DNA from: Betaproteobacteria bacterium
GTDB lineage: Bacteria > Pseudomonadota > Gammaproteobacteria > Burkholderiales > UBA6910
Assembly (NCBI GenBank): GCA_016183615.1
Contig: JACPEG010000030.1
Coordinates: forward strand, 44,661-108,660
DNA: 64,000 nt
Reading direction: 5' to 3'
Shown here: positions 58,863 to 64,000 of the stretch, piece after piece
How positions within the stretch are numbered: position 1 is the stretch's first letter
How the letters are laid out: every line of letters begins with the position of its first letter
Program-made: the position numbers and the translations under genes
The notes under the pieces: model-generated
Told to the model about the DNA's origin: nothing
What the model saw: only the letters and a program-made list of their open reading frames with translations
Databases searched by the model: none

Positions 58863-59671
58863 TGGAGAATCACCTCCAGCACGAACTTGGTGCCGACGTA
58901 GGCAAGCAGCAGCAGGACGAAGCCGGCGAGCGTCCAGCGCACCGCCACTTTCCCGCGCCAGCCGTAGACCTGGCGTCCGGCGAGCAGCGCCGCGTACACC
59001 ACCCAGGATATGATGCCGAACAGCGTCTTGTGATTGAACTGCAGCGGCGTGCCGAACAGCGCCTCGGAAAACACGACGCCCGAGACCAGCGTCAGGGTGA
59101 GCAAAATGAAGCCGGTCCAGATGACCCGGAACAGCAGCGTCTCCATGGTCAGCAGCGGCGGCAGGTCGGCGACCATGGGCGGCACGGTTGCATGGTGCAG
59201 CCGCCGCTCCACCACCGCCATGAGGAGCGCGTGCAGCGCAGCGATGGTGAACAGGCTGTAGGCCAGCATGCCGATCAGCAGGTGGATCCGGAATGCCGGC
59301 AGCTCGGCATGGACCAGCGGATGCGGCGCGGGAAAAGCCACGGGCGCCAGCGCGGCGACCGACGCCACGGGCATGAGCAGGGCCTGCAGGCCCTCGATGC
59401 GGTAGAAAAAGCTTGCGACCCAGTACACCAGCACCGTGAGCCCGACGATGGCGGAAATCGCATTGCCCAAGCCAAGACTGACGGTGCCGCCGCCGAACAG
59501 GGTGATCTGAAGCGAGTAGCCATGAATGAGCAAGGGCGCGACCACGGCGAAACGCGCCCAGGCCGGCGCCGCCGCCCGCGGCCCGGCACCCTGCCAGCGC
59601 GTGCGCCAGAACCAGACGGCCAACGCGGCATAAAGCAGGGAGGCGACGAGGTAGGCTAGAATAGGCGGCAT
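58856..59671 (-). CDS. ypjD: YpjD/CcsA-like inner-membrane protein
   Basis: A 271-residue protein with about eight membrane segments of the cytochrome c assembly (CcsA/YpjD) family. HAELPAFRIHLLIGMLAYSLF and HKTLFGIISWVVYAALLAGR carry the histidines shared with haem-handling CcsA proteins; the tryptophan-rich motif of CcmC is missing. E. coli YpjD (next to ffh) has a similar layout and is tied to growth under metal or envelope stress rather than cytochrome maturation; the role here is uncertain. Divergent from ffh. Confidence 0.82.
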   Translation of the reverse strand: MPPILAYLVASLLYAALAVWFWRTRWQGAGPRAAAPAWARFAVVAPLLIHGYSLQITLFGGGTVSLGLGNAISAIVGLTVLVYWVASFFYRIEGLQALLMPVASVAALAPVAFPAPHPLVHAELPAFRIHLLIGMLAYSLFTIAALHALLMAVVERRLHHATVPPMVADLPPLLTMETLLFRVIWTGFILLTLTLVSGVVFSEALFGTPLQFNHKTLFGIISWVVYAALLAGRQVYGWRGKVAVRWTLAGFVLLLLAYVGTKFVLEVILHR

Positions 59672-59740
59672 TGCGAACGCGATTTCCGAGAGCGCGTTAA
59701 GTCTACACCAACGGTTCCCTCAAGGCATTAGCGCAGCGCC

Positions 59741-61090
59741 ATGCTCGACAACCTGACCAACCGCCTGTCCGCCATCGTCAAGACGGTGAGAGGGCACGCC
59801 CGCCTCACCGAGTCCAACATTCAGGACGCGCTGCGCGAGGTGCGCATGGCGTTGCTGGAGGCGGACGTGGCGCTGCCGGTGGTGAAGGACTTCATCGGCC
59901 AGGTAAAGGAAAAGGCGCTGGGCCAGGAAGTGCTGGGCAGCCTCTCCCCCGGCCAGGCGTTGGTCGGCGTCGTGTACCGGGAGCTGTCGCGGCTCATGGG
60001 CGAAACCAGCGCGGGGCTCAACCTTGCCACGGTGCCGCCCGCGGTAATCCTGGTGGCGGGCCTGCAGGGCTCGGGCAAGACTACCACCAGCGGCAAGCTG
60101 GCGAAGCTGCTTGCCGAGCAGGCGAAGAAAAAGGTGCTGCTGGTGTCCTGCGACGTGTACCGCCCGGCGGCCATCCACCAGCTCGAAACCCTGGCGAAGC
60201 AGCTTGAGGTGGAGTTCTTCCCGGTGCCGCCGGGGGAAAAGCCTGACGCCATCGCCGTCGCCGCGCTGGATTTCGCCCGCAAGCACTATTTCGAAGTGAT
60301 GATCGTTGACACTGCGGGCCGGCTTGCGGTGGACCAGGCCATGATGGAGGAGATCACCCGACTCGAGCAGGCTCTCAAACCGGTCGAGACCCTGTTCGTG
60401 GTGGATGCCATGCAGGGCCAGGACGCGGTGAATACCGCCAAGGCGTTCTCCGAGGCCCTGCCGCTCACCGGCGTCATCCTCACCAAACTGGATGGGGATG
60501 CCCGCGGGGGCGCCGCGCTGTCGGTGCGCCACGTCACCGGCAAGCCCATCAAGTTCGCCGGCGTGGGCGAGAAGCTGACCGGGCTGGAGCCGTTCTACCC
60601 CGAGCGCATGGCCTCCCGCATCCTCGGCATGGGCGACGTGCTGTCACTGGTGGAGGAAGTGCACCGGGGCGTGGACCGGGAGGAAGCCGAGAAGCTCGCG
60701 AAGAAGGTGAAGGCCGGAAAGGGCTTCGACCTGGAGGATTTCAAGAGCCAGATCCAGCAGATGAAGAAGATCGGGGGCATGGGGGCGCTGATGGACAAGC
60801 TCCCGGCGCAGCTCGCCCAGGCCGCCCAGGGCGCGCAGATGGACGACAAGGTTTTTCGCCGCATCGAAGGCATCATCAACTCCATGACGCCTCAGGAAAG
60901 GGCCCGCCCCGAGATTCTCAAGGCCTCCCGCAAACGCCGCATCGCCGCCGGCGCCGGGGTGAGCGTTCAGGAAGTGAACCGCCTGCTCAACCAGTTCGAG
61001 CAGACACAGAAAATGATGAAAATGATGGCCAAGGGCGGCATGGCCAAGATGATGCGGTCCATGAAGGGGATGTTGCCGGGAATGCGCTAG
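59741..61090 (+). CDS. ffh: Signal recognition particle protein Ffh
   Basis: A 449-residue SRP GTPase that binds signal sequences with 4.5S RNA. G-domain motifs VAGLQGSGKTTTSGKLAKL, VDTAGRLAVDQAMM and TKLDGDARGGAALSV; the C-terminal M domain is methionine-rich (QTQKMMKMMAKGGMAKMMRS). The start codon at 59741 lies 69 bases from the divergent ypjD start. It ends 32 bases before a convergent small gene. Confidence 0.97.
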   Translation: MLDNLTNRLSAIVKTVRGHARLTESNIQDALREVRMALLEADVALPVVKDFIGQVKEKALGQEVLGSLSPGQALVGVVYRELSRLMGETSAGLNLATVPPAVILVAGLQGSGKTTTSGKLAKLLAEQAKKKVLLVSCDVYRPAAIHQLETLAKQLEVEFFPVPPGEKPDAIAVAALDFARKHYFEVMIVDTAGRLAVDQAMMEEITRLEQALKPVETLFVVDAMQGQDAVNTAKAFSEALPLTGVILTKLDGDARGGAALSVRHVTGKPIKFAGVGEKLTGLEPFYPERMASRILGMGDVLSLVEEVHRGVDREEAEKLAKKVKAGKGFDLEDFKSQIQQMKKIGGMGALMDKLPAQLAQAAQGAQMDDKVFRRIEGIINSMTPQERARPEILKASRKRRIAAGAGVSVQEVNRLLNQFEQTQKMMKMMAKGGMAKMMRSMKGMLPGMR

Positions 61091-61121
61091 CGCGCTGCGG
61101 TGTCCCCGCGCCACGTCAGCG

Positions 61122-61391
61122 TCACAACATCGCGGGAACCGGATGGGCGGCGTTGAAGCGGGCCAGCACTTCGCGCAGGCGTAGTTCCTTTTCCCGTTGT
61201 CCCGCCGCGACGGCCTGGGCCAGGTTGTCCTGGATGAAACAGCGCAGGGTGTAGAGGCCGCGAGGCCTGGAGAGCAGGGTCTGCCCCAGCTCGGCGGCCA
61301 CGATTTCCGGGACGTGCTCGTGCTCGGCGATGACCTGGATTTCTTCGGGGCTCAGGCCGCTGAAGTCGACGCAATCCTGAAGCGTCAGCAT
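61122..61391 (-). CDS. Conserved small protein of unknown function
   Basis: An 89-residue acidic soluble protein starting MLTLQDCVDFSGLSPEEIQV, with AEHEHVPEIVAAELG in the middle and a basic end (QREKELRLREVLARFNAAHP). The pattern 'LTxxDC..LSGL..EEI.AIAEHEH.P' occurs in many betaproteobacterial small proteins, so it is likely real. No domain or function is known to me. ATG at 61391 is preceded by AAGGAGG. Convergent with ffh. Confidence 0.65.
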   Translation of the reverse strand: MLTLQDCVDFSGLSPEEIQVIAEHEHVPEIVAAELGQTLLSRPRGLYTLRCFIQDNLAQAVAAGQREKELRLREVLARFNAAHPVPAML

Positions 61392-61789
61392 CGTTGCCTC
61401 CTTCCATCCTCGTTCTCTCCCCGTTTTTTTCCGGCTGCCCCACTTTGGGGTGCGTCCGCATGGTTTCGGTGCGCCGGGGGACACAACGTGGCGGTTTCCT
61501 CTTGACGCCCGGGCGGGTGACCGCTGGCGCTGGGGCGTTCGCCGGATACTGGCTTAATGCCCTAATTGGTAGGGATTTTTTCTCTCCAGGCGGATTTCCG
61601 CGCCTGCTGCCGTGAGCGGACATTCCACAAGCCGGTTCGCCCCGGCGTAACGGTAACGGGTGACTTTGCCGTGACATGCAATTAGCGTGCCGCGATCCGG
61701 TCTTCGCGCGCTCGGCGTATCCCCTTGCCACGTTCCGGAAAACTAACGTAAAATCGCGTTCTTTTTCGATTTTTTGTGGGGTAAACCCG
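61392..61789. other. Intergenic region before rpsP
   Basis: Four hundred bases between the divergent small gene and rpsP. Besides the rpsP promoter at 61725-61754 I see no gene: reading frames here are short and their amino-acid sequences are unlike any family. T-rich stretches occur at about 61577 (GATTTTTTCTC) and in the rpsP leader. Confidence 0.4.
61725..61754 (+). promoter_or_regulatory. Probable rpsP operon promoter
   Basis: TTGCCA at 61725-61730 and TAAAAT at 61749-61754 are separated by 18 bases, giving a good sigma-70 promoter about 36 bases before the rpsP start codon. Confidence 0.6.
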
Positions 61790-62044
61790 ATGGTTGTGAT
61801 TCGACTTGCCCGGGGCGGGGCCAAAAAGCGGCCGTTCTTTAATATGGTGGTGGCGGATTCCCGCAATGCCCGGGACGGCCGGTTTATCGAGCGCGTGGGG
61901 TTCTACAATCCCGTTGCGGCAGAGGGCGAAGAGGCATTGCGGGTGCAGATGGACCGCCTTACCTATTGGCAGGGCAAGGGCGCCAAGCTTTCGGACACGG
62001 TAGCCAGGCTGGTGAAGCGGTATAGTGCCTCGGCCAAAGCGTGA
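61790..62044 (+). CDS. rpsP: 30S ribosomal protein S16
   Basis: An 84-residue ribosomal protein of the 30S body: [23 protein letters not shown] and [12 protein letters not shown] are S16 signatures. First gene of rpsP-rimM-trmD-rplS. ATG at 61790. It overlaps the longer possible rimM frame by 20 bases. Confidence 0.97.
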   Translation: MVVIRLARGGAKKRPFFNMVVADSRNARDGRFIERVGFYNPVAAEGEEALRVQMDRLTYWQGKGAKLSDTVARLVKRYSASAKA

Positions 62045-62057
62045 CGCCCAGGAAAAG

Positions 62058-62543
62058 ATGATTGTGATGGGGCACTTGGGTGCCCCGTTCGGTGTCCAGG
62101 GCTGGATCAGGGTACAGCCCTATACCGAGAATCCGGAGAGCCTTGCCACCTACCCGGTCTGGTGGGTGGGTGAGGATGGCCGCTGGCAGGAAGTAGCGGT
62201 AGCGGAGACCGCTCGCCATGGCAAGGGCCTGGTGGTCCGGTTCAGGGCGGTGACGGATCGGGAGCAGGCGGCGGAACTGACCGGCTTTCGGGTGGCCGTG
62301 CCGCGCGACCGGCTGCCCGAGGTCCGGGGCGAATTTTACTGGGCCGATCTGATCGGTCTCAAGGTGGTGAACCTCCAGGGCGTGGATCTGGGGGTGGTGC
62401 GGGGGCTGATCGCCACCGGTGCCAATGACGTGCTCGAAGTGCAGGGCGAGCGCGGGCGGCTGATCCCGTTCATCGGGCAGGCGATTGTGGAAGTGGATCT
62501 TGCCGGCGGGTGGCTCCGGGTAGACTGGGACGCGGACTTCTGA
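62058..62543 (+). CDS. rimM: Ribosome maturation factor RimM
   Basis: A 161-residue factor that binds S19 and helps 30S assembly. [20 protein letters not shown] is the RimM N-terminal domain start and [20 protein letters not shown] the PRC-barrel. ATG at 62058 follows AGGAAAAG; a GTG at 62025, inside rpsP, would add 11 residues and cannot be excluded. Its stop overlaps the trmD ATG. Confidence 0.93.
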   Translation: MIVMGHLGAPFGVQGWIRVQPYTENPESLATYPVWWVGEDGRWQEVAVAETARHGKGLVVRFRAVTDREQAAELTGFRVAVPRDRLPEVRGEFYWADLIGLKVVNLQGVDLGVVRGLIATGANDVLEVQGERGRLIPFIGQAIVEVDLAGGWLRVDWDADF

Positions 62544-63298
62544 TGCAGTTCGACGTCATTACCCTGTTTCCTGAGATGTTCGCGGCCATCACCGAGCACG
62601 GCGTCACGCGCCGGGCATGGGAAGACGGACGGTGCAGCCTGACGCTATGGAATCCCCGGGAGTTTACCGAGAACAACTACCGCACCGTGGATGACCGGCC
62701 CTACGGGGGCGGCCCCGGAATGGTGATGTTGGTGGAACCCCTGGAAAGGGCCATTGTTGCGGCGAAAACGCGGCAAAGAGCCGCGGGGGTCGAGGCTCCA
62801 CGGGTGATTTACCTGACGCCCCAGGGAAAGCTCCTCGATCACCGCAGTGTGATGGAGCTGGCGGCGCGGCCGGGAGTGATCTTAGTGGCGGGGCGCTACG
62901 AAGGCGTGGACGAGCGACTGATTGTCCGCCAGGTGGACGAGGAAATTTCCATCGGCGACTATGTGCTCTCTGGCGGCGAGCTCGCGGCCATGGTGGTGAT
63001 GGACGCGGTTGTGAGGCACAGCCCGGGGGTGCTGGGGGATTCGGAGTCGGCGGTCCAGGACTCGTTTGTGGACGGGCTGCTCGACTGCCCCCACTACACG
63101 CGGCCCGAGCTGTATGACGGGATGGCGGTGCCGGAAGTGCTACTCTCGGGCAACCACGCCCGGGTCAGCCGCTGGCGGCTGAAGCAGGCGCTGGGCCGGA
63201 CCTGGCTGAGGCGGCCGGACCTGCTGGAAGGGCGCTGCCTGAGCGAGGAAGAATCGCAGTTGCTTGAGGAATTCAAGCGGGAGCAAGGCAAGCAGTAA
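62543..63298 (+). CDS. trmD: tRNA (guanine(37)-N1)-methyltransferase
   Basis: A 251-residue SPOUT methyltransferase making m1G37. [13 protein letters not shown] is the start, [16 protein letters not shown] and the knot region [31 protein letters not shown] follow. ATG at 62543 overlaps the rimM stop (TGATG). Confidence 0.97.
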   Translation: MQFDVITLFPEMFAAITEHGVTRRAWEDGRCSLTLWNPREFTENNYRTVDDRPYGGGPGMVMLVEPLERAIVAAKTRQRAAGVEAPRVIYLTPQGKLLDHRSVMELAARPGVILVAGRYEGVDERLIVRQVDEEISIGDYVLSGGELAAMVVMDAVVRHSPGVLGDSESAVQDSFVDGLLDCPHYTRPELYDGMAVPEVLLSGNHARVSRWRLKQALGRTWLRRPDLLEGRCLSEEESQLLEEFKREQGKQ

Positions 63299-63378
63299 CC
63301 GAAAAAACGCGCTTACCAGGCTTGAGCCTGCTCTGGGCGCAAGGCCAACGGCCGCTGGATATTGAAAGGAGTAGCGAA

Positions 63379-63759
63379 ATGAACCTGATCGAGCAACTGG
63401 AGAAGGAAGAGATCGCCCGTCTGGGCCGGAATGTCCCCGAGTTCGCCCCCGGCGACACGGTGGTGGTGAATGTGAACGTGGTGGAAGGCGACCGCAAGCG
63501 GGTCCAGGCCTACGAAGGCGTGGTGGTCGCCAAGCGCAACCGGGGCCTCAACTCCTCTTTCATCGTACGCAAGATTTCCTCGGGCGAAGGGGTGGAGCGC
63601 ACCTTTCAGACCTATTCGCCGCTGATCGCCAGCATCGAGGTAAAGCGCAAGGGCCACGTGCGCCGCGCCAAGCTCTACTACCTGCGCCAGCGTTCAGGCA
63701 AGTCGGCCCGCATTCGCGAGAAGCTGGAAGCGACGCGCCAGGAGCGGGCCGAAGAGTAA
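63379..63759 (+). CDS. rplS: 50S ribosomal protein L19
   Basis: A 126-residue 50S protein at the subunit interface: [16 protein letters not shown] start, [41 protein letters not shown] and [25 protein letters not shown] stands eight bases upstream of ATG 63379. Last gene of the operon. Confidence 0.97.
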   Translation: MNLIEQLEKEEIARLGRNVPEFAPGDTVVVNVNVVEGDRKRVQAYEGVVVAKRNRGLNSSFIVRKISSGEGVERTFQTYSPLIASIEVKRKGHVRRAKLYYLRQRSGKSARIREKLEATRQERAEE

Positions 63760-63784
63760 GATTGCGGTCCGCGCCGTGGGTGAC

Positions 63785-63814
63785 AAGGGGCGGCGTGGCC
63801 GCCCTTTGTTTTTT
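63785..63814 (+). terminator. Intrinsic terminator of the rplS operon
   Basis: AAGGGGCGGC and GCCGCCCTT pair across a three-base loop (GTG), followed by TTGTTTTTT. It lies 26 bases after the rplS stop, the expected operon end. Confidence 0.85.
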
Positions 63815-63846
63815 GAGGCGCCTTCGCCTTCGACCGGTGCCGCAAC

Positions 63847-63999
63847 TTACAATACCGCGATCACATCTGTCCGGTAGATTTTGAGGTCACTTGGCGGTAA
63901 CCCAACAATGGTGCGACTTTTGGCGTGATTCCTGATTCCGACGATTTGAAATCGCAAGCGGTTTTTGTCCCGTATCGTTGCCAGTTTTCTTGGCAAACG
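63847..63999 (-). CDS. 3' end of an unidentified gene (partial)
   Basis: The minus strand is open from the window edge to TAA at 63847, reading 50 residues that look protein-like: RFQIVGIRNHAKSRTIVGLP and SDLKIYRTDVIAVL. Its G+C is near 50%, well below the neighbours. I do not recognise a family. It could be the C-terminus of a foreign gene or chance; the sequence beyond the window would decide. Confidence 0.3.
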   Translation of the reverse strand, partial: RLPRKLATIRDKNRLRFQIVGIRNHAKSRTIVGLPPSDLKIYRTDVIAVL

Positions 64000-64000
64000 A

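Overview
The window is GC-rich chromosomal DNA (about two-thirds G+C by eye) from a betaproteobacterium, most plausibly of the Nitrosomonadales/Rhodocyclales type. The pointers are the uninterrupted mraZ-to-lpxC division/cell-wall cluster followed by a DUF721 gene, an M23 peptidase, secA, argJ, zapD/yacG/coaE and pilD-pilC-pilB; the order dolP-gmhA(diaA)-yraN-lpoA // rsmI; and ffh with ypjD and a CNNM/CBS gene beside rpsP-rimM-trmD-rplS. I cannot name the species. MurE carries the DNPR motif of meso-diaminopimelate-adding enzymes, and RNase P RNA is of the bacterial A type.

Region 1 (1-6.2 kb) is accessory. Two IS256-family transposase fragments in opposite orientation sit against the end of a large TrlF-like PHP/ABC-ATPase gene. 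Upstream of that gene lies a decayed SIR2-like gene fragment, then a type II restriction-modification pair (XhoI/PaeR7I-like nuclease with a TSPPYW methyltransferase) and a PIN/ribbon-helix-helix toxin-antitoxin pair. G+C is clearly lower in the TrlF/SIR2 part.

Region 2 (6.4-24.2 kb) is a patchwork of housekeeping genes (glnS, birA-coaX, an FAD-linked dehydrogenase, rfaE2-dolP-gmhA-yraN-lpoA, rsmI, DUF302 cytochrome operon, pyrC). It is peppered with at least three families of short palindromic repeats. One family forms paired inverted units (REPIN-like) on both sides of a RAYT transposase gene. A head-to-head fusion of two 5'-truncated genes (an OmpR-type regulator and a YtkA-like protein) lies at 9.2-9.8 kb.

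Region 3 (24.3-43.9 kb) starts with rnpB and continues into the dcw cluster: mraZ, rsmH, ftsL, ftsI, murE, murF, mraY, murD, ftsW, murG, murC, murB, ddl, ftsQ, ftsA, ftsZ, lpxC. Nearly all junctions overlap by a few bases. Three TGG-type repeats upstream of mraZ form the expected MraZ operator. murG carries a repeat-derived in-frame insertion.

Region 4 (43.9-64 kb) holds dciA, an M23 peptidase, secA, argJ (split by an in-frame TGA), a DUF815 ATPase, a Nudix-ThiE fusion, yacG, zapD, coaE, the type IV pilus genes pilD-pilC-pilB, a CNNM/CBS protein, ypjD, ffh, and the rpsP-rimM-trmD-rplS ribosome operon with its promoter and terminator. The last 150 bases hold the probable 3' end of an unidentified minus-strand gene.

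The most unusual items are the TrlF/SIR2/restriction island, the RAYT-REPIN cluster with repeats that donate stop codons to host genes, the repeat insertion in murG, the argJ nonsense codon and the truncated-gene fusion at 9.5 kb.
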